Positions 9,546 through 17,142 of a DNA stretch of 64,000 nt are shown here, piece after piece. Positions within the stretch are counted from its first letter, which is position 1; each line of letters opens with the position of its first letter. A program made the translations under genes and the position numbers. The stretch is taken from the NCBI GenBank assembly GCA_030372335.1, contig JAUDCW010000009.1. One strand, 5' to 3'. The notes beneath the pieces are model-generated. The model was not told where the DNA came from, ran no database searches, and worked only from the letters and a program-made list of their open reading frames with translations. The DNA is from JALCOL01 sp022649665. GTDB lineage: Bacteria; Bacillota; Bacilli; Lactobacillales; Enterococcaceae.

Positions 9546-10070
9546 TTACTTCTTCTCAGTTTTCGGTGCCAGCACTAAGAACATGCTGCGTCCGTCCATT
9601 TTCGGCCGTTGCTCGATCGTGGCGATGTCTGCCAGTTCGGTTGCAAGACGATCCAAGACTTTTTGACCAATTTCTTTATGAGTAATGGCGCGGCCTTTGA
9701 AACGGATCGAGGCTTTCACCTTGTCTCCTTTGTTCAAAAACTTTTCTGCATTGCGCAGCTTCGTATTGAAGTCATTGACGTCGATCGATGGGCTTAAGCG
9801 AACTTCTTTGACACTGACGATTTTTTGTTTTTTACGCACTTCGCGAGCTTTTTTCTGCTGTTCGAAGCGGTATTTGCCGTAATCCATGATCCGTGCAACG
9901 GGCGGTTTTGCTCCCGGAGCAACGAGTACCAGATCAAGATTTGCCGTTTCAGCGATTCTCAAAGCTTCTACTTTGCTTTTAACGCCGAGCTGTTCGCCGT
10001 CTTGACCGATCAAACGCAATTCTCGTGCGCGAATGCCGTCATTTACCATCATATCTTTTGCTATGGTCAT
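9546..10070 (-). CDS. infC: Translation initiation factor IF-3
   Basis: 174 aa in the longest reading. IF-3 keeps the 30S subunit free and checks the start codon-anticodon pair. The N-domain carries NDGIRARELRLIGQDGEQLG, a linker runs near residues 75-90, and the C-domain contains the conserved KVKASIRFKGRAITH segment. Start choice is uncertain: GGAGGTG is only 3 nt before the ATG at 10070 but 9 nt before an in-frame ATA at 10064. IF-3 genes commonly use rare AUU/AUA/AUC starts for autoregulation, so the ATA (172 aa) may be the real start. It heads the infC-rpmI-rplT operon behind an L20-type leader. Confidence 0.96.
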   Translation of the reverse strand: MTIAKDMMVNDGIRARELRLIGQDGEQLGVKSKVEALRIAETANLDLVLVAPGAKPPVARIMDYGKYRFEQQKKAREVRKKQKIVSVKEVRLSPSIDVNDFNTKLRNAEKFLNKGDKVKASIRFKGRAITHKEIGQKVLDRLATELADIATIEQRPKMDGRSMFLVLAPKTEKK

Positions 10071-10077
10071 TCACCTC

Positions 10078-10262
10078 CAAAATTATTGAGAGAAAATTGG
10101 CGAGCTTCCCGTGCCGCGTTTTTCGCAGACATACGAAAAGCGGATCTCTGATTTGACAGAGACCCGCTCAAATAGGCTTTTACGCCTATACATTTTCTAT
10201 CCAGCCCAGAGAGACATTCTCTAAGGCGAGAAGCGGGTGCTTCTGCTTTATTTTCTCAACTT
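10078..10262 (-). promoter_or_regulatory. L20-type autoregulatory leader of infC operon
   Basis: Transcribed leader of about 185 nt between the promoter and infC. On the minus strand AGAAGCACCCGCTTCT (near 10222-10237) forms an early hairpin, while GCGGGTCTCTG (10157-10167) pairs with CAGAGATCCGC (10140-10150) and is followed by TTTTCG, a terminator. CCCGC of the first element can pair with GCGGG of the second, so the two are mutually exclusive, as in the L20-controlled leaders of Bacilli. The family call rests on position and this layout. Confidence 0.7.
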
Positions 10263-10266
10263 GTAT

Positions 10267-10296
10267 ATTATACCTGTTTTTCGCCCAGTTTGTCAA
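10267..10296 (-). promoter_or_regulatory. Promoter of infC-rpmI-rplT
   Basis: Consensus TTGACA (10291-10296), 18-bp spacer and TATAAT (10267-10272) on the minus strand. This near-perfect promoter fits a highly expressed ribosomal operon. Confidence 0.88.
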
Positions 10297-10305
10297 GGGG
10301 CTTTT

Positions 10306-10971
10306 TTATTGGGCTTTGCTTTTCGGAAATTCCTGCCCGCGGATATCGAGCAGCTTGTTGTCGATCATCCGGATCACGCGCTGGCGGGCCGCCGGATCTT
10401 CAACGAAGTTATCGATATCGCCGTCGACTTGGATCTTTGGGCTTTCATGGTAATCATCGAACCATTTATCGTAGCGTTTGTTCAACTCTTGGTAATAATC
10501 ATACAGCGTCGGATCGTACTCGATCTGTTCAAATTCGCGGCCGCGCTTTTGGATGCGGTTAAGCATCGTTGCAAACGAGACTTTGATATGCACCAGCAGA
10601 TCCGGATGCTTCTTGTTGGCCGCAAGCGGCAGCTCTTCCATCATATTTTGCAGGAGATTGTCATAGACGCGGACTTCGACGTCACTCGCCCGTCCCAAGT
10701 CGGCATTCAAATGGAACAGCAGCGAATCTTCATAGATCGAGCGGTCCAAGACATTATCATCTTCTTGCATCGCTTGTTTAATAGAAGCAAACCGTTTGTT
10801 CAAAAAATAAATCTGCAGCAAAAAGGCATATTTTTCCGGATTGGCATAAAATTTCGGCAGCACTTCGTTATCATCCACCGATTCGTAAAACGCCTTGCTG
10901 CCCAAATGATTGGAGATGATCTCCGTCAACGAGGACTTGCCGGCCCCGATCGTTCCTGCTAATACAATCAC
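10306..10971 (-). CDS. Deoxynucleoside kinase (dAdo/dGuo kinase family)
   Basis: 221-aa salvage kinase that phosphorylates deoxynucleosides in the cytoplasm. P-loop GTIGAGKSS is at residues 6-14; DRSIYEDSLLFH matches the DRS motif of the lactobacillal dAK/dGK family, and RIQKRGREFEQ is the lid arginine region. GTG at 10971 is preferred: GGAGG lies 9 nt upstream, whereas the ATG at 10977 is only 3 nt away, and the resulting MIVLAGTIGAGKSS N-terminus fits the family. Substrate (dA, dG or dC) cannot be decided from sequence. It is transcribed alone from TTGACG-17-TATAGT. Confidence 0.88.
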   Translation of the reverse strand: MIVLAGTIGAGKSSLTEIISNHLGSKAFYESVDDNEVLPKFYANPEKYAFLLQIYFLNKRFASIKQAMQEDDNVLDRSIYEDSLLFHLNADLGRASDVEVRVYDNLLQNMMEELPLAANKKHPDLLVHIKVSFATMLNRIQKRGREFEQIEYDPTLYDYYQELNKRYDKWFDDYHESPKIQVDGDIDNFVEDPAARQRVIRMIDNKLLDIRGQEFPKSKAQ

Positions 10972-11056
10972 GCTCATTACCCTCCAACTCGCTTTTCTAT
11001 GCTTTATATTGTGTGTATCGTTTTTTCTAGACACTATATCTTGTGTTTCTTTTTTT

Positions 11057-11085
11057 ACTATACGCTTTTCGACCACTTCCGTCAA
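11057..11085 (-). promoter_or_regulatory. Promoter of deoxynucleoside kinase gene
   Basis: Minus-strand TTGACG (11080-11085), 17-bp spacer, TATAGT (11057-11062), immediately downstream of the adhE terminator. Confidence 0.7.
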
Positions 11086-11087
11086 TC

Positions 11088-11137
11088 AAAAAAGCTGAGC
11101 GCAGGATACTTGATCGCAGTATCCCGTGCCCAGCCTT
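11088..11137 (-). terminator. adhE terminator
   Basis: Minus-strand hairpin built on GGATACT/AGTATCC with outer GGCTGGGC/GCTCAGC pairing, followed by TTTTTTG, 20 bp after the adhE stop codon. Confidence 0.85.
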
Positions 11138-11153
11138 TATTCAGCGAAGCAAA

Positions 11154-13769
11154 TTATTTTTTGTCAACGTAAGCGTCCAAGATCAGCTGTTTCAATTCGC
11201 TGATCAATGGTTCTTTCGGATTAGCAGTCGTACATTGATCTTCATACGCCAATTCCGCCATCTTATCAACGGTCTTGTCGAGGACTTCTTGTGTGACGCC
11301 TTGATCTTTCAAGTTCATCTTGATGCCGACGCGTTCGCCCAAGTCATGGACATTTTTTGCGAGTTTAGCAACAAGTTCGGCCGTCGTTTTCCCTTCGATG
11401 CCGATATAGCGCGCGATCGTCGCGTAATCTTCATCAGCTCTGAAGTATTCGTATTTCGGGAACATCGCGTGCTTGCTTGGGTCTTTCGCATTGTAGCGAA
11501 TGACATGCGGCAAGAGGATCGCATTGGCCCGGCCGTGCGGAATATTGTATTCGCCGCCGATCTTGTGAGCGATCGAGTGGCCAATCCCCAAGAAGGCATT
11601 AGCGAAGGCCATCCCAGCCATCGTCGAAGCGTTATGCATTTTTTCGCGTGCTTCTTCGTCGCCGACTTTTACCGAGCGTTCCAAGTATTCGAAGACAATC
11701 TTGATCGCTTGCAGACTCAAGCCGCGCGTATAATCAGATGCCATGACCGAAACGTAAGACTCCATCGCGTGGGTCAAAACATCCATCCCGGTATCCGCAG
11801 CAACACTGCCTGGGAAAGTCAAGACGAATTGCGGATCGACGATCGCAACGTCTGGCGTCAATGCATAGTCGGTCAATGGGTACTTCACGTGTGTTTCGCT
11901 GTCGGTGATGACGGCAAACGGCGTCACTTCCGAACCAGTCCCGGAAGTTGTCGGGATACATACAAGCTGGCTCTTTTCCGCTTCGGGGATCGTGTAAGTC
12001 CGTTTGCGGATGTCGAGGAATTTTTGTTTAGCGCCGAAGAAATCGGTGTCGGGATGTTCATAAAACATCCACATCCCTTTGGCCGCATCCATGGCAGATC
12101 CGCCGCCGAGACCGATGATCGTATCCGGCTGGAATTCGTTCATCAGTGCGACCCCTTGATAGACCGTGTCGGTTGATGGGTTCGGTTCCACATTTGAGAA
12201 GACTTTGATCACGACATTGTTCTTGCGGTGACGCAGTACTTCGAGGACGCGTTCCGTGTAGCCCAATTGGACCATTCCCGGGTCGCAGACGACAACGACG
12301 CGTTCAATATGCTTCATTTTTTCAAGATACAATAGCGAGTTCTTTTCAAAGTAGATCTTGCCAGGAAGTTTGATCCATTGCATATTATTTCTCCGTTTCG
12401 CAAGTGTTTTGATATTGATCAAATCCATCGCGGACACGTTATGGGAAACCGAGTTCTTCCCGTACGAGCCGCAGCCGAGCGTAAGCGAAGGGATCATGTT
12501 GTTGTAGATCCCGCCGATCCCGCCTTCTGCAGCTGGCGAGTTGACGAGGATGCGGCAAGCATTCATCTGCAAACCAAATTGCAGCTGGAGATCTTCATCT
12601 TCGGTATGAATGACCGCCGTATGTCCGAGCCCGCCGATCTCGAGCATTTTCATGCATTTGCGGAAGCCGTCTTCATGGCTTTTCGCCGGGATCATTGCCA
12701 ATACTGGTGAAAGTTTTTCTTTCGAAAGCGGATAATCGTTCCCCGCATCTGCCAATTCAGCAACGAGGATCTTGGTTCCTTCTGGGACATCGATTCCGGC
12801 CCAAGAAGCGATCGTTTCTGCGGACATCCCGGCAACTTTTGGATTGACTGCTTTTTTGTCCGGATTCATGACTGTTGCTTCCAATTTATCGAGTTCATTC
12901 GCTTTGACGAAATACACTTGATGCGCTTGGAATTCTTTTTTGACTTGATCGTAGACATCTTCATCGACGATGACGCCTTGTTCAGAGGCGCAGATCATTC
13001 CGTTGTCAAACGTTTTCGAAACGATCAGATCGTTCACGGCGCGCTTGATTTTCGCTGTTTTTTCGATATAAGCAGGGGTATTCCCAGGGCCAACGCCAAG
13101 CGCCGGTTTCCCAGTTGAATAAGCGGCTTTGACCATTGCAGCCCCGCCGGTCGCCAGCACACTAGCGATCCCCGGATGATTCATCAAGGCCGTCGTCGCT
13201 TCCAAAGAAGGTTCTTCGATCCATTGGATGCAGTTTTCTGGTGCGCCCGCTTCAAGAGCGGCTTTATAAACGATCTTCGCAGCGGCAACAGAACTTTGCT
13301 GCGCGCTTGGATGGAAAGCGAAAATGATTGGATTGCGGGTCTTCATGCAGATCATCGATTTGAAAACGGCGGTAGATGTCGGATTCGTGGTGGGTGTCAC
13401 GCCGCAGACAACGCCGATTGGCTCAGCGATCTCAACAAGTTGTTTTTCGTCATCTTCATGGATCACACCAACTGTTTTATCATATTTGATATTGTTCCAA
13501 ATGTATTCGGAAGCAAACATATTTTTAATCGCTTTGTCTTCAACGACTCCGCGACCAGTTTCTTTTACGGCAAATTCAGCTAAGTACATGTGTTTATCAA
13601 GTGCAGCCATCGCCATTTGATGAACGATGTGGTCCACTTGTTCCTGCGTGAAATTTTTCATGTCTTTTAGGGCTTGGTTTCCTTTGGCAACTAGATCATC
13701 GATCGTTTCTTGAACGCTGGGAAGCTTTGTTTCTTCTACTTTTCTTGTTTTCGTTTTCGCTTCGGCCAT
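11154..13769 (-). CDS. adhE: Bifunctional acetaldehyde/alcohol dehydrogenase AdhE
   Basis: 871 aa. It reduces acetyl-CoA to acetaldehyde and then ethanol, regenerating two NAD+ in mixed-acid fermentation; the family forms cytosolic spirosomes. Residues about 20-440 are the aldehyde dehydrogenase half with the catalytic Cys in NGMICASEQGV. Residues about 455-871 are the iron alcohol dehydrogenase half with GLGGGSAMDAAK and the iron-binding histidines in GIGHSIAHKIGGEYNIPHG. Start is ATG at 13769 with GGGAGG 7 nt upstream; the frame extends to 13796 without a better start. The promoter is bracketed by two Rex-like boxes with a cre-like site upstream, which fits NADH- and carbon-controlled expression. 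Single-gene unit. Confidence 0.97.
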   Translation of the reverse strand: MAEAKTKTRKVEETKLPSVQETIDDLVAKGNQALKDMKNFTQEQVDHIVHQMAMAALDKHMYLAEFAVKETGRGVVEDKAIKNMFASEYIWNNIKYDKTVGVIHEDDEKQLVEIAEPIGVVCGVTPTTNPTSTAVFKSMICMKTRNPIIFAFHPSAQQSSVAAAKIVYKAALEAGAPENCIQWIEEPSLEATTALMNHPGIASVLATGGAAMVKAAYSTGKPALGVGPGNTPAYIEKTAKIKRAVNDLIVSKTFDNGMICASEQGVIVDEDVYDQVKKEFQAHQVYFVKANELDKLEATVMNPDKKAVNPKVAGMSAETIASWAGIDVPEGTKILVAELADAGNDYPLSKEKLSPVLAMIPAKSHEDGFRKCMKMLEIGGLGHTAVIHTEDEDLQLQFGLQMNACRILVNSPAAEGGIGGIYNNMIPSLTLGCGSYGKNSVSHNVSAMDLINIKTLAKRRNNMQWIKLPGKIYFEKNSLLYLEKMKHIERVVVVCDPGMVQLGYTERVLEVLRHRKNNVVIKVFSNVEPNPSTDTVYQGVALMNEFQPDTIIGLGGGSAMDAAKGMWMFYEHPDTDFFGAKQKFLDIRKRTYTIPEAEKSQLVCIPTTSGTGSEVTPFAVITDSETHVKYPLTDYALTPDVAIVDPQFVLTFPGSVAADTGMDVLTHAMESYVSVMASDYTRGLSLQAIKIVFEYLERSVKVGDEEAREKMHNASTMAGMAFANAFLGIGHSIAHKIGGEYNIPHGRANAILLPHVIRYNAKDPSKHAMFPKYEYFRADEDYATIARYIGIEGKTTAELVAKLAKNVHDLGERVGIKMNLKDQGVTQEVLDKTVDKMAELAYEDQCTTANPKEPLISELKQLILDAYVDKK

Positions 13770-13801
13770 AATCGGACCTCCCAAATTAGGTTTCATATTT
13801 T

Positions 13802-13820
13802 GTTTGTTAATTATTTCACA
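13802..13820 (-). promoter_or_regulatory. Rex-like operator, promoter-proximal
   Basis: TGTGAA-ATAA-TTAACA on the minus strand, one mismatch from the Rex palindrome TTGTGAA-N4-TTCACAA, located just downstream of the adhE -10 element, around the transcription start. Confidence 0.5.
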
Positions 13821-13825
13821 TACAT

Positions 13826-13854
13826 ATCATACTTCCCGTGATTTTGATTGTCAA
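13826..13854 (-). promoter_or_regulatory. adhE promoter
   Basis: TTGACA (13849-13854), 17-bp spacer, TATGAT (13826-13831) on the minus strand. Confidence 0.85.
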
Positions 13855-13859
13855 TATTT

Positions 13860-13877
13860 TTGTGATAAGTTTCACAG
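13860..13877. promoter_or_regulatory. Rex-like operator upstream of adhE promoter
   Basis: TTGTGATAAGTTTCACAG is an 18-bp near-palindrome matching the Rex box (TTGTGA and TCACA half-sites), placed 5 bp upstream of the -35. Rex releases DNA at high NADH, a known control of adhE in Lactobacillales. Confidence 0.7.
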
Positions 13878-13899
13878 TTTTTTTGAAAGGCACTACATA

Positions 13900-13913
13900 G
13901 CGAAGCGCTTTCA
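13900..13913. promoter_or_regulatory. Possible cre (CcpA) site upstream of adhE
   Basis: Minus-strand TGAAAGCGCTTCGC resembles the cre consensus in its TGAAAGCGCTT core but deviates at the last bases. It lies about 25 bp upstream of the Rex box. Confidence 0.45.
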
Positions 13914-14017
13914 TTTTTGGTACCTCTGTTTCGGCGCATTTTTTGCGCTTGCACGGGCAGCGAACGAATGCCCCTGCTTCAAAAAAATTATTGAAACGTT
14001 ATTTTCCGCAGACAGCA

Positions 14018-14052
14018 AAAAAGCTACGACAAAAATTGCCGCAGCTTCAGGC
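14018..14052 (-). terminator. Terminator after yajC
   Basis: Minus-strand AGCTGCGGCAA pairs with TTGTCGTAGCT and is followed by TTTTTTGC, about 30 bp downstream of the yajC stop. Confidence 0.75.
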
Positions 14053-14078
14053 TGCTTGAATGATGCTCCAAATGCAGC

Positions 14079-14447
14079 TTATTTGGTTTCGTCTTTGGAT
14101 TCTTCTGGTGTTTCTGAATGAGCGGGTTCTTCTGGAGTCACTGCCGCATTCGGCGTGTGCTGTTGCACTTTTTGGGCCGTTTCGCTGGCTGGTGTGATTC
14201 CCTTGATCGATGCCCGATCATATTCTAAGAAAATTCCTTCGCAGTCCAAAAGAACTGTGTTTTTGCTGTCGTTGACTTCGGAGACGATCCCGTGAAGGCC
14301 GCCGATCGTCACTACTTCGTCACCCGGCTTGATTGCATTCAAAAGTTCTTGGCGTTTTTGCTGCTGTTTCTTTTGATTGCGTCCCATAAAGATCCACATC
14401 CCGACCATTACGACGAGCAAAATAATCATTGGAAGGCTTGATGCCAT
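14079..14447 (-). CDS. yajC: Preprotein translocase subunit YajC
   Basis: 122 aa. YajC is the small membrane partner of SecDF in protein export. One N-terminal membrane helix (residues 4-20), then a basic NQKKQQQKRQE stretch and the YajC core IKPGDEVVTIGGLHGIVSEV. The C-terminus is a long acidic, Pro/Glu-rich tail. ATG at 14447 has GAGGTG 8 nt upstream; the frame runs to 14477 without support. It follows tgt in the same orientation (80-bp gap), the usual tgt-yajC order. Confidence 0.92.
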   Translation of the reverse strand: MASSLPMIILLVVMVGMWIFMGRNQKKQQQKRQELLNAIKPGDEVVTIGGLHGIVSEVNDSKNTVLLDCEGIFLEYDRASIKGITPASETAQKVQQHTPNAAVTPEEPAHSETPEESKDETK

Positions 14448-14526
14448 AGTTGTTTCACCTCTTTTATTCAGTCTCATGTTTAACTCTATCAGAAAAGGGC
14501 CTTAGACGCTACACTTTTCGCATATT

Positions 14527-15687
14527 TTAGAAATTTTTTGCCCCGATCTTATTGAAGCCGTATGATTCGAAGAACGCTTGCCGAAATTCAAGCAGATTAT
14601 CATCGCGGATCGCTTGACGGACTTGGCGCATTAGATTCAAAAGGAAATACAAATTGTGTGTCGATGTCAAACGGATCCCGAATGTTTCGTCGCACTTGAT
14701 CAAGTGGCGGATATATGCCCGCGAATAATTGCGGCACGTATAGCAGTCGCAGTGTTCATCGAGCGGCCGGAAATCTTCGGCGTACTTCGCATTTTTCACC
14801 ACGATGCGGCCCGTACTTGTCATGCAGGTCCCGTTGCGCGCGATGCGGGTCGGCAGAACACAGTCGAACATATCGACCCCGCGGATCACGCCGTCGATCA
14901 ATGAGTCGGCTGCCCCGACACCCATCAAGTAGCGCGGTTTGTTTTCCGGAATGAGCGGTGTCGTATATTCCAGCACTTGATTCATTTCTTCTTTTGACTC
15001 GCCGACGGACAAGCCGCCGATCGAGTATCCAGGAAAGTCCAAGCTGACGAGATCTTTTGCGCTTTGGCGGCGCAGATCTTCAAAACCGGCGCCTTGGATG
15101 ATCCCGAAAAGTCCTTGATCGCCCTTTCTGGCATGCGCCTTCAAGCCGCGTTCTGCCCAGCGGCTCGTACGCGCGACTGAATGCTTGACGTAGTCGTATG
15201 ATTCATAATACGGCGGGCATTCGTCAAGACTCATCATGATGTCAGAACCCAATTTATTTTGGATATCCATCGCTTTCTCCGGTGAGAGGAACATTTTCGA
15301 ACCATTCAAATGGTTGCGGAAATGAACACCTTCTTCGCTCAGGTCGCGGTTCTCACTTAATGAGAACACTTGGAAACCGCCGGAATCCGTCAAGATCCCC
15401 TGGTCCCAGTTCATGAATTTATGAAGCCCGCCGGCTTTGTCGACCAGATCTTCCCCCGGCCGCAGCCATAGATGATATGTATTGCTCAGGATGATCCCGG
15501 CCCCCATCGCTTTCAACTCTTCCGGCGATTGGGTCTTGACGGTCGCAAGCGTTCCGACCGGCATGAACATCGGCGTTTCAAAAGTGCCGTGCGGCGTCGT
15601 GATCTCGCCTAAACGGGCACCGGTATGCTTTTCTTTTTTGATCAATCGATAATGGATCGGCATCGTAGTCAATAGTTTTTCACTCAT
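14527..15687 (-). CDS. tgt: tRNA-guanine transglycosylase
   Basis: 386 aa. Tgt exchanges guanine-34 for preQ1 in tRNAs with GUN anticodons, a step in queuosine formation. Visible: DSGGFQVFSL (active-site Asp), GIILSNTYHLWLRPG, the nucleophile region GVDMFDCVLPTR, and the zinc ligands CDCYTCRNYSRAYIRHL. The promoter puts transcription start near 15709, ruling out the frame's earlier start at 15753; ATG at 15687 is taken, with 15663 (MPIHYRL) as an alternative, since neither has a strong ribosome-binding site. No preQ1 biosynthesis genes are nearby, so preQ1 or queuine is probably made elsewhere or imported. Confidence 0.95.
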   Translation of the reverse strand: MSEKLLTTMPIHYRLIKKEKHTGARLGEITTPHGTFETPMFMPVGTLATVKTQSPEELKAMGAGIILSNTYHLWLRPGEDLVDKAGGLHKFMNWDQGILTDSGGFQVFSLSENRDLSEEGVHFRNHLNGSKMFLSPEKAMDIQNKLGSDIMMSLDECPPYYESYDYVKHSVARTSRWAERGLKAHARKGDQGLFGIIQGAGFEDLRRQSAKDLVSLDFPGYSIGGLSVGESKEEMNQVLEYTTPLIPENKPRYLMGVGAADSLIDGVIRGVDMFDCVLPTRIARNGTCMTSTGRIVVKNAKYAEDFRPLDEHCDCYTCRNYSRAYIRHLIKCDETFGIRLTSTHNLYFLLNLMRQVRQAIRDDNLLEFRQAFFESYGFNKIGAKNF

Positions 15688-15714
15688 TTCTGTCAGACTA
15701 AAGTCACTCGGCCT

Positions 15715-15743
15715 ATCATACAAGCATTTTCGCTTTTTTTCAA
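15715..15743 (-). promoter_or_regulatory. tgt promoter
   Basis: TTGAAA (15738-15743), 17-bp spacer, TATGAT (15715-15720) on the minus strand. It sits back to back with the plus-strand promoter at 15797. Confidence 0.75.
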
Positions 15744-15796
15744 GAAGCGCCAAAACCAGAAAGTTTAAGATTTTCTAAATCTCCGGAGGTTATTTG

Positions 15797-15825
15797 TTGA
15801 AAACGCTTACTTATCATGCTATATT
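15797..15825 (+). promoter_or_regulatory. Promoter with perfect cre box for an orphan transcript
   Basis: TTGAAA (15797-15802), 17-bp spacer, TATATT (15820-15825). TGAAAACGCTTACT at 15798-15811 is a full match to the CcpA cre consensus and overlaps the -35, an arrangement that normally gives catabolite repression. Transcription would start near 15832, reading rightward into a region without a credible gene. Confidence 0.75.
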
Positions 15826-15831
15826 ATGAGT

Positions 15832-16417
15832 GTAAGGAAGGAGGATAGCATCCAAAGAACTGAGTGTGAGATTTCTATATCAAAGTTTTTTGCAGACAAG
15901 ATTGTGTTACAAATTTGTTCACTTGCAAAAAAATCACCTTTTATCCAAAGATGAAAAGATTCGTTCTAAAAGCCACTGTTTCTGAAATTGGAAACAAAAC
16001 AAACATCTATGAATGAAAAAAGCCCGTCGAGAGACGAGTGATGAAAGCACGAGAATCACTGTTTTGAGAACCGTGAAAAATTCATTCGAACCGTAAAAGC
16101 TGCGGGGATCGCTTGGCAAGAGAATTGCAAATCCATGCATCACTACAATCCTTTCCAGGAATGAAGCTCTAGATGTGCGGAGTAATCTTTACAAACCATC
16201 GTTTAAAGCTTGACTTCGATCAAAGTAACAAAGAAGCATCAAAAAGCTTAAATGTTTACGTGTAAAAGTGTCGAGAATATTGTAGTAGCAAAATTTTTTC
16301 ACACCAGGAAATTGACTTTACTTTGCACATTGCTTAAGTAAAACCACTCGTTCTTCGGATTCCTTCCGAAACAGAGAAAGCTGAGCAGCTTCACCGCTCA
16401 GCTTTCTTTTTGTTTTT
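15832..16417 (+). ncRNA. Candidate orphan non-coding RNA of about 580 nt
   Basis: Transcription unit bounded by the cre-controlled promoter and a strong terminator (16375-16417). All plus-strand ORFs inside are very short and lack ribosome-binding sites. AT-rich compared with flanking genes. Visible structure: GGAT-agc-ATCC (15843-15853); a 9-bp perfect helix TTTTTTGCA/TGCAAAAAA (15886-15894 with 15924-15932); CGTC-gaga-GACG (16025-16036) abutting AGTGAT/ATCACT (16037-16042 with 16055-16060); TTGA-cttcga-TCAA near 16210. Size recalls large ornate RNAs such as ROOL, but no motif proves membership. A decayed gene is the alternative. Confidence 0.55.
16375..16417 (+). terminator. Strong terminator of the orphan transcript
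   Basis: 12-bp perfect stem AGAAAGCTGAGC (16375-16386) with GCTCAGCTTTCT (16396-16407), then TTTTGTTTTT. It overlaps the last codons of the convergent yaiI-like gene. The opposite strand has no comparable U-run. Confidence 0.88.
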
Positions 16418-16862
16418 CTCTTTCAATGACATCTGTCAAGCGCTGGCCGAAAGCCTGCCGCAGATTTTTCGTATACGCTTTGGGCCCTTTGCTATGATAA
16501 TGCCGGTCGCTACGGCGCAGCTGCGCGCTTTCATAACGGCTCGCAAGCAGACTGTCGATATTATTGACCGTGAATTCATAGCCGTTTTGATGGAGCGCGA
16601 TCCCGCGCTTGCCAAGCACTAATGACGCCAGCCCGTAGTCTTGCGTGATCACGATGTCGCCCGGTGCCATTAGCGAAACGATCTTGAAATCCGCTGCGTC
16701 GTTTCCCTGATCGACATAAACGACTTCGACATTTTCAGGAAATTGTTTGCGGGTATAGTGATCGAAGCTCGTCACCAACAGGACGGGCACTTGAAATTTT
16801 TGCGCGATCTCAATCGTCGTATCTTTGACGGGCGAGCCATCGCCGTCGATCAAAATCTTCAC
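16398..16862 (-). CDS. YaiI/YqxD family (DUF188) protein
   Basis: 154 aa. DUF188 proteins have a PIN-like fold and unknown function. Seen: N-terminal VKILIDGDGSPVKD with acidic residues where PIN domains bind metal, DQGNDAADFKIVSL, and the GDIVITQDYGLASLVLGKRG motif typical of the family, then a basic C-terminus. Start is GTG at 16862 with GAGG 8 nt upstream; the frame opens earlier (16994), but that stretch overlaps the terminator of the upstream RNA. It is flanked by two putative RNA genes, and its stop codon lies within the terminator of one of them. Confidence 0.88.
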   Translation of the reverse strand: MKILIDGDGSPVKDTTIEIAQKFQVPVLLVTSFDHYTRKQFPENVEVVYVDQGNDAADFKIVSLMAPGDIVITQDYGLASLVLGKRGIALHQNGYEFTVNNIDSLLASRYESAQLRRSDRHYHSKGPKAYTKNLRQAFGQRLTDVIEREKQKES

Positions 16863-16907
16863 TTGGTCTACCTCTTTTCTATTATTAATCGTATAAAATA
16901 ATCGTAT

Positions 16908-16948
16908 AAAAAAGACCGGCAAATATCGCAATCGATATTTACCGGTCC
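16908..16948 (-). terminator. Terminator of the 200-nt RNA
   Basis: Minus-strand GACCGGTAAATATCG/CGATATTTGCCGGTC with an ATTG loop, followed by TTTTTT. One mismatch in 15 bp. It separates the RNA unit from the yaiI-like gene. Confidence 0.9.
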
Positions 16949-17105
16949 TTTTGACGCAGAATCTACTTATCGTAAACCGGGGAGCCAATTCCACGTTGTC
17001 TCCCGCAGCACCTACAAATCCGGTAGTGGCGTTTGAGCCGTGTGCTCTGCTGACAGCGGATCTCCTTCATGACGAAACCAGTCCGCTGCGTCAACTCGTC
17101 GCATA
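16908..17105 (-). ncRNA. Candidate structured non-coding RNA of about 200 nt
   Basis: Minus-strand unit from the promoter at 17112-17140 to the terminator at 16908-16948, with no ORF. A 9-bp perfect long-range helix joins TTGACGCAG (17086-17094, read on the minus strand) to CTGCGTCAA (16951-16959). Inside are CGGGAG/CTCCCCG, CTAC/GTAG and GAGC/GCTC hairpins; CAGCGGA/TCCGCTG (17054-17088) competes with the closing helix at three bases, suggesting alternative folds. It does not match any riboswitch core I can recall. It could act in trans or in cis on the yaiI-like gene by readthrough. Confidence 0.6.
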
Positions 17106-17111
17106 ACAGAT

Positions 17112-17140
17112 ATAATATCATATCGTCAGCTGCTTTTCAA
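17112..17140 (-). promoter_or_regulatory. Promoter of the 200-nt RNA
   Basis: TTGAAA (17135-17140), 17-bp spacer, TATTAT (17112-17117) on the minus strand, starting 2 bp after the stop codon of the acetyltransferase gene. A direct repeat AGCTGACGAT occurs in the end of that gene and again in the spacer. Confidence 0.75.
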
Positions 17141-17142
17141 GC

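Noticed and set aside
15951..16090. Chain of overlapping tiny plus-strand ORFs (21, 10 and 8 codons) in the orphan transcript.
   Set aside because: ATGs lack ribosome-binding sites and the peptides have no common character; the overlaps look accidental.
15934..16143. 69-codon minus-strand ORF within the 580-nt RNA region.
   Set aside because: No ribosome-binding site, Cys/Phe/Leu-rich composition unlike local genes, and opposite to the only good promoter of the region.
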